Counted from the stretch's first letter, positions 26,561 to 35,137 are shown. The stretch: DNA of 64,000 bases from Bin55 sp028819195 (GCA_028819195.1 JAPPMF010000009.1:310001-374000); one strand, 5' to 3'. The notes: a model not told the origin generated them from the letters alone. Program-made: numbers and translations.

Positions 26561-27250
26561 ATGAGCGAGACTTTGGACAAAGAAAACATTCTGACTAGTA
26601 CAGCCCGCGATTGGTCATCGGATATGACGACGTTTAAGGACGTACCGTGGGGAAAAGCCATGATGTGGATTTTCCTATTGTCAGATACCTTTATTTTCAC
26701 TTGTTTTCTCACCGGTTACATGGTGGTACGTTCTACAACGACTGAACCGTGGCCCGTCCCTAGTGAGGTGTTTGCGCTTAGTGTAGGTGGGGTTTCGGTT
26801 CCATTACTTCTCATTGCGATCATGACCTTTGTGTTGATCACCTCGAGTGGTACGATGGCGATGGCGGTTAACGCAGGCTATCGGCGCAATAAGAAACTCG
26901 TTTTTTGGCTTATGGCGGCTACCGCTTTGTTAGGTGCTACTTTTGTAGGAATGCAGGTGTTCGAGTGGTCGAAACTTATCCTAGAAGAAGGAATTAGACC
27001 CTGGGGATACACTGACGATAGCCACTTATTGGGCAACGCGCCACAATTTGGGGCGATTTTTTTCATGGTTACTGGTTTTCACGGCCTTCACGTGTCGATC
27101 GGAGTGGCGTATCTCTTGATTGTGGCGACGAAGGTACTCCGTGGTAAATACGATCACACAAACCTAGAGATTGTCGAAATCACAGGGCTTTACTGGCACT
27201 TCGTTGATCTTGTCTGGGTGTTTATTTTCGCGTTTTTCTATCTGTGGTAA
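26561..27250 (+). CDS. coxC: Cytochrome c oxidase subunit III
   Basis: Subunit III is a membrane protein stabilising the oxidase core. The 229-aa protein has five or so hydrophobic segments, WGKAMMWIFLLSDTFIF near residue 30, FVGMQVFEWSKLI, FFMVTGFHGLHVSIG and the C-terminal GLYWHFVDLVWVFIF, the best-conserved signature of the family. It is about 30 residues shorter than classical seven-TM versions and lacks their first helices, as in many caa3-type subunits. Confidence 0.94.
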   Translation: MSETLDKENILTSTARDWSSDMTTFKDVPWGKAMMWIFLLSDTFIFTCFLTGYMVVRSTTTEPWPVPSEVFALSVGGVSVPLLLIAIMTFVLITSSGTMAMAVNAGYRRNKKLVFWLMAATALLGATFVGMQVFEWSKLILEEGIRPWGYTDDSHLLGNAPQFGAIFFMVTGFHGLHVSIGVAYLLIVATKVLRGKYDHTNLEIVEITGLYWHFVDLVWVFIFAFFYLW

Positions 27251-27268
27251 TAGTGGGTTAAGCAATAA

Positions 27269-27616
27269 ATGGCGACTGAAGGTCAACAACATCCAATAAA
27301 AATCTACATCCTAATATGGTTGCTCCTTTTTGTAGTGAGCTTCTTTTCGTACATGGTCGATTACTTGCAGTTTGAAGGGATGTTGCGATGGACGTTGATC
27401 ATTATTTTCATGTTCCTTAAGGCTGGTTATATTGTCGCAGTCTTTATGCATATGCAATGGGAACGTTTCGCACTTATCTTTGGGATCTTGCTACCACCAC
27501 TAGCATTGGTTATTTTGATCTTGTTGATGGCGGTTGAAGCTGACTATGCTAATGCGACTCGCGTGCAGTATATGGGAGCAGATCCGACGGCGGTACCTAA
27601 GTCCCCGCACCATTGA
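27269..27616 (+). CDS. coxD: Cytochrome c oxidase subunit IV family protein
   Basis: A 115-aa membrane protein with three hydrophobic segments (about 9-28, 41-61 and 68-90), including the KAGYIVAVFMHMQWE sequence typical of the bacterial subunit IV family. It closes the operon, 18 bp after coxC. No haem A synthase, farnesyltransferase or copper-chaperone gene follows. Confidence 0.88.
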   Translation: MATEGQQHPIKIYILIWLLLFVVSFFSYMVDYLQFEGMLRWTLIIIFMFLKAGYIVAVFMHMQWERFALIFGILLPPLALVILILLMAVEADYANATRVQYMGADPTAVPKSPHH

Positions 27617-27921
27617 TTTACCCTAAGGGTACACCTAAATTTATTCGTGCAAGGTGGCTTAAGCTTCTAATTTTCAAAGTACGACTTTTTGGCTAACAAA
27701 TCTTTCACGCGCGTAGATCACTATAGAGTAGCTCTGGATCAAACGGATGTGCAAATTCACGAAACTCTTGGTCTTCGGTCTTCAAGTTGTTTCCAGTGTT
27801 AACTTAAAGACAAGTACATCTGCCAACAAACTCGTTTTCCAATTCTTGACGAACTGGCTTGGCTTAGTGGCTATTCAGTCTTGATTAACAGACACGTTAA
27901 TCAAAACCTATCGACAATCGA
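27617..27921. other. Gene-free gap after the oxidase operon
   Basis: 305 bp between the coxD stop and the convergent methyltransferase stop. A short inverted repeat, TACCC/GGGTA at 27619-27631, follows coxD but has no T-tract, so it is at best a weak terminator. On the minus strand a short protein-like stretch ends at TGA 27707-27705 (LKTEDQEFREFAHPFDPE and onwards), possibly a gene remnant. Nothing else recognised. Confidence 0.4.
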
Positions 27922-28665
27922 TTATGGTTGAACTCTATTCGCTTTACTAACGAGGTATAAAGCACCGACAGTTTTGTCGTCTACCCGCATGCGCAATTGC
28001 TCATCGCGATCGAAATAGTCGGCCACTCGGATGGGTTCGTAACGAAAACCATGGCGAGCTAACGTGTCGGCAAAATCGTCGCCATAAATTCGTACAAAGT
28101 CAGCGGGACGGTTGGAATCACTATGTAACGAAAAATCTTGAGTTTTTTTGCCTCGTGCTGGCACATTAATCATCGCCCAACCATTCGGCTTCAACACGCG
28201 ATGGATTTCGGCAAGCGCATGATTGTCGTCCGATACCGCTTGTAGTACATGAGAGCAGTACACTATTTCAAACGATTCATCGGCGAAAGGTAGTGCATGG
28301 ATGTCAAACTGTAGATTGACGTCGGTCCGAAAAAGATCGCCATTGATATACATATATGATGCGAGGGCTTTGAGTTGTAGTTCTAAACTCTTCTCAGGAG
28401 CAATATGCAAGACCGAACAAGGATCTCGCTTGAGCGATTCAATATTCTTGAGAAAAAATCGATGGATCAGTCGATCCCGTTCTCTACTATTACACTGCGG
28501 ACATATCGCGTTTGGACGTTTGTATTGATTTCGTCCAGCTGATTTAAACTTGCCAAAAGAACGGTTGCATATTGGACAGTGGAAACGGGTCCCAGCATAG
28601 AAAATGAATGCATACTTTCGTCGCCACATGCGCAATTTTCTTTCAAATCCCATGAAAAAACGCAT
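27922..28665 (-). CDS. Class I SAM-dependent methyltransferase with N-terminal zinc-finger-like cysteines
   Basis: A 247-aa protein. The N-terminal basic region holds two Cys pairs (CPIC at 30-33 and CPQC at 55-58) that could bind zinc. The C-terminal two thirds is a Rossmann methyltransferase: VLHIAPEKSLE region, DIHALPFADESFEIVYCSHV and RVLKPNGW. Substrate is unknown. AAAGGA lies just before the ATG, and the gene is 2 bp downstream of the YrbL-like gene, so the two are one operon. Context suggests modification of a cell-surface molecule (inference). Confidence 0.8.
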   Translation of the reverse strand: MRFFMGFERKLRMWRRKYAFIFYAGTRFHCPICNRSFGKFKSAGRNQYKRPNAICPQCNSRERDRLIHRFFLKNIESLKRDPCSVLHIAPEKSLELQLKALASYMYINGDLFRTDVNLQFDIHALPFADESFEIVYCSHVLQAVSDDNHALAEIHRVLKPNGWAMINVPARGKKTQDFSLHSDSNRPADFVRIYGDDFADTLARHGFRYEPIRVADYFDRDEQLRMRVDDKTVGALYLVSKANRVQP

Positions 28666-28667
28666 GA

Positions 28668-29342
28668 CTATTCCTTTAGGAGAAGTTGAACTCTGTAGTC
28701 AAATTTCTTAATCTTTCGGGCGATTTTTCGACGCGCAAACCAAGTAAACCAAGTTGATACTGGTATCCACTCACTGTTGCCAATCCCATCCACAATAACG
28801 AGTCGACATAATTCTGCTGTTTCTCGAACAACAATGATGTTGTGAGGTAACAGATCGCGTGTGATTACTAATTCTTCGCGCAGCCATGACTTAAAGTTTT
28901 CCATTGCTTGTGCAAGTGAGGCATCCAATCCGGAAGGGATTTCTTCTTCCAAATTTCGCGGATATTCTCCATTGGCATTGCGGAAGAGTCGGGTGACAAT
29001 TCCTACTCCTAGGTCAGTTTGTACCTGACCGAAAAATTCTGGTATGTGTTCCCAGATTTTTGGTGTCGATTTTTTTACTAGGTGTTCGTAAGCTTGAACT
29101 TCTTTATATTGGTCGTCCCAATTTTTTAACGATCTAAATCGTTTGAGGCCTTTAGTGCGAGCGCGTCTTAACCGGGGGGTTCTATCCGTGCGTAAGACTT
29201 TTACGCATTTTGTAGGATCATCCGGATGTAAAAAGCAAAGGCGAGTTCCACCAATCGTGAAGGGTTCGAGTGACCGTAGCAAAAGCACATCTTGGTCACT
29301 TTCGTCGTTTGTATTGTTAGAGTACCGAATAAGAGCCACCAA
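28668..29342 (-). CDS. YrbL family (kinase-like fold) protein
   Basis: A 224-aa protein matching the PhoP-network YrbL family: PFTIGGTRLCFLHPDDPTKC near the N-terminus, VKVLR (candidate ATP-anchoring Lys), QAYEHL, IPEFFGQVQTDLGVG, and ITRDLLPHNIIV followed by IVDGIGNSEWIP, resembling a kinase catalytic loop and metal-binding Asp. YrbL-like genes often occur near LPS or capsule loci. The start is uncertain: TTG at 29342 or GTG at 29339, neither with a good ribosome site. Cotranscribed with the methyltransferase. Confidence 0.78.
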   Translation of the reverse strand: MVALIRYSNNTNDESDQDVLLLRSLEPFTIGGTRLCFLHPDDPTKCVKVLRTDRTPRLRRARTKGLKRFRSLKNWDDQYKEVQAYEHLVKKSTPKIWEHIPEFFGQVQTDLGVGIVTRLFRNANGEYPRNLEEEIPSGLDASLAQAMENFKSWLREELVITRDLLPHNIIVVRETAELCRLVIVDGIGNSEWIPVSTWFTWFARRKIARKIKKFDYRVQLLLKE

Positions 29343-29357
29343 CTAGGGTAGCAAGCG

Positions 29358-30383
29358 CTATGTCGATTGCACGCCTAGTCGTTCGTGCATGAGTGGGCTA
29401 GTGGTCGTATATTGCAGATGAACTTTCGCCTCGGGGTTTAGACGTTTTTTGATCGCAAACGATACTAAAGCGGCTTCATGAAAACCGGACAGAATTAGTT
29501 TTCGTTTGCCAGGGTAACTTGAGATATCACCAATGGCGTAAATTCCAGGGACATTGGTCTCAAATCGTTCCGTATCGGTTTCAATTTGGTTCTTGTTGAG
29601 TGCTAACCCCCACTCGGCGATTGGACCGAGTTTTGGAGACAACCCAAAAAAGACTAACAGATGGTCTACGTCGAGATTAACGACACTGTGGTCAGGTTGA
29701 GTGATTTGAACTTGTTCTAACTTGCTGGCGGAGTGAATGAGTTGAGTTGCGTTACCGACAAGGAAGTTCATATTACCTTTCTCGACGTGTTTACGCATTT
29801 CTTGAACCGAAGATTCCATTGCACGAAAACGTTCACTGCGGTGAACTAGCGTCAACGACGCAGCCGAGCCTACTAGGTTTAAGGCCCAATCAAAGGCCGA
29901 ATCGCCGCCACCAAGAACAACAACGTTTTTATCATTGAACAGAGACGAATCAGACACTTGGTAATGGACATAACCGGGATTTACTTCGTCAACTCCTTGG
30001 GCTCGAAGAACTAGTGGTTGAAACGAACCGACACCGCCGGCGATAATAAGACTCCGCGTCTTAAATTCGGTTCCTTTGGAAGTTTCCACTCGAAACTCAT
30101 TAATTGACAATTTTTCCACGACGGTAACTTGCTGGTCAAGATGCATGACTGGGTCAAACGGTTCAATTTGGTCCAATAAGCGATCAATCAGTTCGTTAGC
30201 GTTACATTCTCGGATTGCTGGAATGTCATAGATGGGTTTATCTGGGTATAGGGCGGCGCACTGTCCGCCAACCGTAGCTAAGCTATCAACTAGATGGGCA
30301 CGAATACCTTGCAATCCCAACTCAAATACTTGAAAGAGACCGCATGGTCCAGCACCAACAATAACTGCATCAGTTTTGATCAT
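29358..30383 (-). CDS. Thioredoxin-reductase-like ferredoxin/flavodoxin-NADP+ reductase
   Basis: A 341-aa FAD/NAD(P) oxidoreductase. It has N-terminal VIVGAGPCGLFQVFELG (FAD), VGGQCAALYPDKPIYDIPA, the NADP motif VVLGGGDSAFDWALNL near residue 155, and a C-terminal GIYAIGDISSYPG. The redox-active CxxC of true thioredoxin reductases is absent, which points to the ferredoxin-NADP reductase branch. Electron partner unknown. It lies between yrbL-like and gatB on the same strand. Confidence 0.85.
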   Translation of the reverse strand: MIKTDAVIVGAGPCGLFQVFELGLQGIRAHLVDSLATVGGQCAALYPDKPIYDIPAIRECNANELIDRLLDQIEPFDPVMHLDQQVTVVEKLSINEFRVETSKGTEFKTRSLIIAGGVGSFQPLVLRAQGVDEVNPGYVHYQVSDSSLFNDKNVVVLGGGDSAFDWALNLVGSAASLTLVHRSERFRAMESSVQEMRKHVEKGNMNFLVGNATQLIHSASKLEQVQITQPDHSVVNLDVDHLLVFFGLSPKLGPIAEWGLALNKNQIETDTERFETNVPGIYAIGDISSYPGKRKLILSGFHEAALVSFAIKKRLNPEAKVHLQYTTTSPLMHERLGVQST

Positions 30384-30433
30384 AATTTCTTAACTCATAA
30401 GTTTCTTTGTGTGTATAACGGATTTAGTTTGCT

Positions 30434-31882
30434 TCAATTTTTCTGCGAATATTTTTCATAAAAATATTCTTTTACCAAACTTGGGTCTGCTCGACCTCTT
30501 GATACTTTTACGACTTGTCCGACCAGATAATCTAACAGTTTGTGGTTACCGTTCATGTAATTATTTAACACATCGGCGTTACTTTCAGTAACTTGAAGTA
30601 TCCAATCCGATATTTTCTCGAAGTCTGATGATAAATTGATACCCAAGATTCGCTCTGCTTCATCGAGTTCGACTTTATGTTCGAACATGTGGTTAATGAC
30701 TTCCAACGCTTGAGTCCGTGATAACTGACGTTTTTGAACTTTTCCCAATATTTTTGCAGCCTGTGGTGGAGCAATCCAAAGTTCTTCTGGTTTGATTTGT
30801 TTCTTTTTTGCTAACCCCTTCAGATCATGAAGAATCCAGTTTGCTACTTGTTCGAAATCTTGAAACTGGTTTGCTACGTCTTCAAAATAATCTGCTAACT
30901 GCCGACTACAAGTCAATTGATTGGCGAATTTTGGTGTTAAACCATAGGTTTTGACAAATCGATCGTACCTAGGTTTCGGTAATTCTGGTAACGCATTACA
31001 TAGCTTTTCGATTTCGTCCGTAGAGACCGTAATCGGTGGTAGGTCAGGGTCGGGAATGTAGCGGTACTGAGGTATCTCTTCTTTGCTACGCATTGTGCGA
31101 GTTTGTTTATCGCGTGAATTGTAAGTTCGTGTCTCGCGTGTTACTTGCTCGCCACTATTTAGTAAATCGATCTGCCTCGATACTTCAAACTCCAATGCTT
31201 CTCTAAGAAAGCGAAATGAGTTGATATTTTTGATCTCAACAGGTGTCCCTAGTGCAGACTGACCTTGTTTTCTCACAGAAATATTTGCATCGCACCGTAA
31301 AGAACCTTCATGTAGGTGTCCATCGGAGATTCCTAACCACACTACTAATCGATGAATCTGTCGAAAACATTCTGCCGCTGTATCAGCGGAATTCATACAG
31401 GGGGATGTCACGATTTCGAGTAGAGGAGTACCCACTCGATTATGATCAATTCCCGTATATTCGTCAATGATCCCGTGAATTGACTTTCCGGCGTCTTCTT
31501 CCAGATGAGCACTTGATATATCAACTTCGGTATAACCCAATTCTTCTCTGGGTATCTTGATAACACCGTCGATCAGTAGGGGATTATGGTACTGGCAGAT
31601 TTGATATCCTTTAGGTAAATCGGGATAGAAAAAGCTTTTGCGATCAAACTGCACAATAGGTGACACATTAGCCTCGATTGCCAACCCAAACTCAATTGCT
31701 TTTCTCAAGGCGACTCGATTCAACACCGGTAGTGTTCCAGGAATTGCAAGATCGTAGGTATCAAGATGAACGTTAGGGATATCTGTGTATTGGTTCGGCG
31801 CTGGTGAAAATAGTTTAGATTTTGTATTCAATTGGACATGCAGTTCGAGTCCAATTACGGGTTCCCAGCACTCGGACTTCAT
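30434..31882 (-). CDS. gatB: Asp-tRNA(Asn)/Glu-tRNA(Gln) amidotransferase subunit B
   Basis: GatB binds misacylated tRNA and activates it for amidation. I use the ATG at 31882 (482 aa), which overlaps the gatA stop in ATGA; a start 10 codons upstream is possible. Signatures include WEPVIGLELHVQLNTKSKLF, YPDLPKGYQICQYHNPL, GKSIH, DHNRVGTPLLEIVT and RCDANIS, with a C-terminal GatB/YqeY tail domain. The operon order is gatC-gatA-gatB. Confidence 0.96.
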   Translation of the reverse strand: MKSECWEPVIGLELHVQLNTKSKLFSPAPNQYTDIPNVHLDTYDLAIPGTLPVLNRVALRKAIEFGLAIEANVSPIVQFDRKSFFYPDLPKGYQICQYHNPLLIDGVIKIPREELGYTEVDISSAHLEEDAGKSIHGIIDEYTGIDHNRVGTPLLEIVTSPCMNSADTAAECFRQIHRLVVWLGISDGHLHEGSLRCDANISVRKQGQSALGTPVEIKNINSFRFLREALEFEVSRQIDLLNSGEQVTRETRTYNSRDKQTRTMRSKEEIPQYRYIPDPDLPPITVSTDEIEKLCNALPELPKPRYDRFVKTYGLTPKFANQLTCSRQLADYFEDVANQFQDFEQVANWILHDLKGLAKKKQIKPEELWIAPPQAAKILGKVQKRQLSRTQALEVINHMFEHKVELDEAERILGINLSSDFEKISDWILQVTESNADVLNNYMNGNHKLLDYLVGQVVKVSRGRADPSLVKEYFYEKYSQKN

Positions 31883-33321
31883 AGAAATTTGGATGGATAC
31901 CTGAGATGCCAATCAGTTAAACGCTGATATTCAGCTGCAAGTTCGAGCAACTGCCAATCCGAAAACCGTGGTCCCATGAGTTGAATACCCACGGGCAAGC
32001 CATTGACCGTACCACAAGGGACACCAATGGCTGGTAAGCCACCGAGATTCGCTGCGACGGTGAATCTATCTTGACGATACAGTTCGAATTGATCGTGATC
32101 GTCCGCTAACACGGGTGCAGCAACGGTTGGTGCAGATGGCGCCAAGATGAAATCCACGTCGTTAAATGTTTGAGTGTATCGATCGTGAATTAGCCGACGT
32201 ACCTTCTGGGCTTTAACAAAGTGAGTTTCAGGTTTCCCATTTGTGAGTACGTAATTTCCAAACAGAATTCGGCGTTTAACTTCAGCTCCAAAACCTTCAA
32301 TTCGTGTTTTGGTGTATAGATTGTCGATATTCGACACCTCTTTACTTCTAAATCCAAAACGAATGCCATCGAAGCGAGCCAAATTTGTTACACATTCACC
32401 GCGACTAATGGCAAAGTAAGTCGCTAAACACTTTTGAACATCTGGAAGCTCAATCTCTTTGAAATTGTGTCCTGTTTTCGCAAGTGTATGTCGAACATCA
32501 GCCAAAACAGACATAAGTGGCGTTGGTATATCTTCAAAGAATTTACTAGGGTAACCAATTGTTAGACGAGGTAGTTTGTACTCCCTGTCAGCAGCAGTAT
32601 TTATAGTAGAAGCATCTTTGGTGTCCACTCCATTTGTGACATCAAACAGCAACTTGGCATCTTCGACGGTGCGTGTTAGCGTACCTGGTTGATCTAGACT
32701 CGAAGAAAAAGCGACCATACCGTATCGAGAGTTTCTTCCATACGTAGGTTTGAAACCGGTAACTCCACAAAATGCTGCCGGTTGGCGAATGGAACCACCC
32801 GTATCGGAACCAGTTGCTGCTGGTGCTAAACCGGCGGCCACCGCGGCGGCGGAACCACTGGAAGATCCGCCTGCGACCTTGGTGACATCCCAAGGGTTGA
32901 CCGTCGGTCCCCAAAAGCTCGTCTTACCGGATGATCCCATCGCGAACTCATCCATGTTGGTCTTACCTAAACACACCATTCCTTGATTGTTCAGTCGACG
33001 TACTATTGTCGCATCGTACGGTGCAACAAAGTCAGCCAACATTTTCGACGCGCATGTAGTTTTTACGTCTTTGACACAGAAAAGGTCTTTATGCACTAAA
33101 GGAATCCCCGTAAGTAAACCATTATTGCCGACCGCACGTTGGTGATCTGCTTTCTCTGCCTCTTTTAGTGCCCTGTCGGCGACTACGGTGATGAAGCAAT
33201 TAAGCGCTGGATTGTGCTCTCTGATTCGGTCAAGATAATATTGTGTCAGTTCGACCGAACTTATTTCTTTTGCTTGAAGTTGCTCGCTCATTTGTACGAG
33301 CGATTGAAATGGCAATATCAC
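31879..33321 (-). CDS. gatA: Asp-tRNA(Asn)/Glu-tRNA(Gln) amidotransferase subunit A
   Basis: GatA is the amidase-signature subunit that releases ammonia from glutamine. The 480-aa protein carries the Ser-cisSer-Lys triad: Lys78 (VHKDLF), Ser153 (GGSSSGSAAA) and Ser177 (GSDTGGSIRQ). It overlaps gatC and gatB by 4 bp each, so the three subunits are translationally coupled. Confidence 0.97.
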   Translation of the reverse strand: MILPFQSLVQMSEQLQAKEISSVELTQYYLDRIREHNPALNCFITVVADRALKEAEKADHQRAVGNNGLLTGIPLVHKDLFCVKDVKTTCASKMLADFVAPYDATIVRRLNNQGMVCLGKTNMDEFAMGSSGKTSFWGPTVNPWDVTKVAGGSSSGSAAAVAAGLAPAATGSDTGGSIRQPAAFCGVTGFKPTYGRNSRYGMVAFSSSLDQPGTLTRTVEDAKLLFDVTNGVDTKDASTINTAADREYKLPRLTIGYPSKFFEDIPTPLMSVLADVRHTLAKTGHNFKEIELPDVQKCLATYFAISRGECVTNLARFDGIRFGFRSKEVSNIDNLYTKTRIEGFGAEVKRRILFGNYVLTNGKPETHFVKAQKVRRLIHDRYTQTFNDVDFILAPSAPTVAAPVLADDHDQFELYRQDRFTVAANLGGLPAIGVPCGTVNGLPVGIQLMGPRFSDWQLLELAAEYQRLTDWHLRYPSKFL

Positions 33322-33620
33322 CGATCGAATACTTTAGGAACGATGTACAGTTGGTTTAGTGTATGAGATGTCAGTTGTTGTAATTGTTGAAGGTCAGGAT
33401 TGGTCGAGGGTGAATCCTCGCGAGTGACCGTTGAATCTTCCTGACATTGGGTTAATGGAATTACATTTTCTGTCGGAACACTCTCCAGTTCTGTGAGTGA
33501 ACCAATAAAAAACTCAAGCGAACGGTGTATGAGTAGACGTTCAGAGTCTGCTAGGGCTAAATGACTTAATCGGCAAAGTTCGTCGAGTTTCGAGTTACTG
33601 ATTTTGCGAGTTTTTTGCAC
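33318..33620 (-). CDS. gatC: Asp-tRNA(Asn)/Glu-tRNA(Gln) amidotransferase subunit C
   Basis: GatC is a small wrapping subunit that stabilises GatA-GatB. The 100-aa protein has ELCRLSHLALADSE near the N-terminus, LESVPTENVIPLT, and a long linker ending in a YIVPKVFD strand, all typical. First gene of gatCAB. The gatCAB/mreB divergent arrangement is conserved, but here the two are separated by over 2 kb. Confidence 0.92.
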   Translation of the reverse strand: MQKTRKISNSKLDELCRLSHLALADSERLLIHRSLEFFIGSLTELESVPTENVIPLTQCQEDSTVTREDSPSTNPDLQQLQQLTSHTLNQLYIVPKVFDR

Positions 33621-33851
33621 TTAGATTTCTAGGGACATCCCACACCCTGTGTTCGTAGAGCTCATAAATAGAAGGGAACAGGTTGAGTCGGGTGAGTTCT
33701 CTATCGCATACAAGGAAATCGACCAGGAGAAGCCATTTATTCAATGGTGGTATTGATACCCCGGATTGGAAGCTTAGTTCGTCGTACATTCAGCATTTTC
33801 CCTGATGACCTGTGTCTATAGTTATATCGACCAAGAGATCTCACATGAAAG

Positions 33852-33887
33852 AATGACTATTTTGCCGGTACAGTCCGGCCGGTCATT
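33852..33887. repeat. Imperfect inverted repeat upstream of gatC
   Basis: Outer arms AATGAC (33852-33857) and GTCATT (33882-33887) enclose inner arms GCCGG (33864-33868) and CCGGC (33875-33879). The dyad could be a regulator site or a two-part hairpin. It is followed by TTG rather than a T-tract, so it is a poor terminator. Confidence 0.35.
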
Positions 33888-33923
33888 TTGCACCTATTTA
33901 TAGCTTATCTAGGAGATTATTGT

Positions 33924-34025
33924 ATGCGAGTTAATCAACCTGAGAATCCGGTCAAAGTGAAATATCCTGACAGTATGTATGTTGACATTGAAACGAAGGC
34001 AATTTCATCCGCGGTAGCTAATTGA
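33924..34025 (+). CDS. Tiny ORF with strong ribosome site
   Basis: A 33-codon ORF (MRVNQPENPVKVKYPDSMYV and onwards) preceded by AGGAG 8 bp before the ATG. No family recognised. It may be a real small protein or the surviving start of a decayed gene. It lies in the gene-poor gatC-mreB interval, and I see no further support beyond the ribosome site. Confidence 0.25.
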   Translation: MRVNQPENPVKVKYPDSMYVDIETKAISSAVAN

Positions 34026-34065
34026 AAGCGTGTCTTCGGTAACAGAGCGCCCCAAGGAGGTAGTA

Positions 34066-34152
34066 GTGTGGATGGGAGAGTGGTGCTTTAAGAACAATGC
34101 GATTGAAGTTACTTGGGTAGGTTGGAACTCGTCATATGAGTTGTTAGAGTGA
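34066..34152 (+). CDS. Second tiny ORF with strong ribosome site
   Basis: A 28-codon Trp-rich ORF from GTG 34066 (or ATG 34072), reading WMGEWCFKNNAIEVTWVGW. AAGGAGG at 34054-34060 stands 5 bp before the GTG. The frame is open upstream to 34018, so it may instead be the second half of a gene whose first half is the preceding small ORF, split by a frameshift. No homology recognised. Confidence 0.22.
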   Translation: MWMGEWCFKNNAIEVTWVGWNSSYELLE

Positions 34153-34540
34153 TTGCGTTTTGCAGTTCAGTTAGTAAATTCAGGCCGGATGAAACGGCAG
34201 GAACGATGTGCAACAGGTGTTATGGCGAATTGTATGAAATCGAAACATCGGTGCCGCTTAGACCGAATGAAAAAGCCAAAACAGTGAGAACGACAGCTCA
34301 TGGGTAGGGCAGATAATCTACTCAATACTTCGAAATGGTACCGAGTATTTCCCTAAATCGCTCGACGGTTTCAACCAAGAAACACACGCTCGACGCCGAC
34401 TCAGTCTGATTGGACGTGCACAGGCTACTGACAATCAACTCGTGGCTTGCGAGTCCTTACCTGTCGCTAGATAACTAGCTTTTTCCTATGTAAGGTAGAA
34501 ATATATGGATTCTCGAACTGATTGGACAAAGTACGGAAAA
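34153..34540. other. Gene-poor stretch containing a transposase-like scrap
   Basis: 388 bp before the beta-barrel gene stop. The only protein-like signal is the in-frame segment at 34271-34471 listed separately. The rest shows no credible gene or hairpin. Confidence 0.4.
34271..34471 (+). pseudogene. Possible IS110-type transposase C-terminal remnant
   Basis: The frame between stops at 34268 and 34472 reads, in part, GQIIYSILRNGTEYFPKSLD and then RRRLSLIGRAQATDNQLV. The pattern (basic helix, I-x-L-x-x-G-x-E-Y, spacer, repeated Arg, L-x-x-R-A) resembles the C-terminal end of IS110-family transposases. It has no start codon, no catalytic domain and no visible element ends, so it would be a decayed fragment. 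Assignment is from pattern memory only. Confidence 0.3.
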
Positions 34541-35137
34541 TTAAAGAGACTTTCCGAACGAAAGAGTAAAGTACATTCCGTCAATGTCGCTATCTAACAA
34601 GGATTCGACAGCTGCACCAATAACAAATTCACTTTCCATCTGATATAAAAAACCACCAGAGATTGACCTACTGTCACTGTCGTCTATACTATACATAGCT
34701 CCACGTAGGTAGACCCTGTCGAGTGTCAACCAAATTCCTGCATTAATACTCCAATCGTCAGTACTTTCACTTAGACCAAGAATCTCTGTCTCGCCAGTCT
34801 GAAATACCGCACCAATAAACGGAGTATAGTGTTCGAAATTCCGACCGATTTCTCCACTAATACTAGTGCTACTAATATCTCCTGAAATACAACGAGCATC
34901 TTCACATATATCAATGTCACCATTAAAACTGGTAAAGCTAGCTCCCAAATAAACACTTTCGTCTCTGAAATTGTAGAAGTTTGTTCCCAAACCTAGCATA
35001 CTCGATTCCAAAACAAGTCCGAATTCATCTTCATCACCCTCGGCAGTAAGTTGTCCAATAGTTCCGAGAATGAATCGGTCGTCCGCAAAGACACAAACAG
35101 ACAGCAGTATTAACGGTAGAATCAGAAGATTTTTCAT
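34541..35137 (-). CDS. Outer-membrane beta-barrel-like protein
   Basis: A 198-aa protein with a clear signal peptide (MKNLLILPLILLSVCVFADD). After it come alternating hydrophobic/polar strands such as VYLGASFTSF, YTPFIGAVFQTG, SINAGIWLTLDRVYLRGAMY and SISGGFLYQM. Two Cys (CEDARC) could form a disulphide loop. The end, MYFTLSFGKSL, is amphipathic like a barrel's last strand. An AAAGGA ribosome site precedes the ATG. It is not a named family I recognise, and gammaproteobacteria do not normally have it between gatC and mreB. Confidence 0.6.
   Translation of the reverse strand: MKNLLILPLILLSVCVFADDRFILGTIGQLTAEGDEDEFGLVLESSMLGLGTNFYNFRDESVYLGASFTSFNGDIDICEDARCISGDISSTSISGEIGRNFEHYTPFIGAVFQTGETEILGLSESTDDWSINAGIWLTLDRVYLRGAMYSIDDSDSRSISGGFLYQMESEFVIGAAVESLLDSDIDGMYFTLSFGKSL

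Noticed and set aside
33595..33789. 64-codon ORF overlapping the start of gatC
   Set aside because: No homology recognised, poor ribosome site and overlap with the well-supported gatC start.
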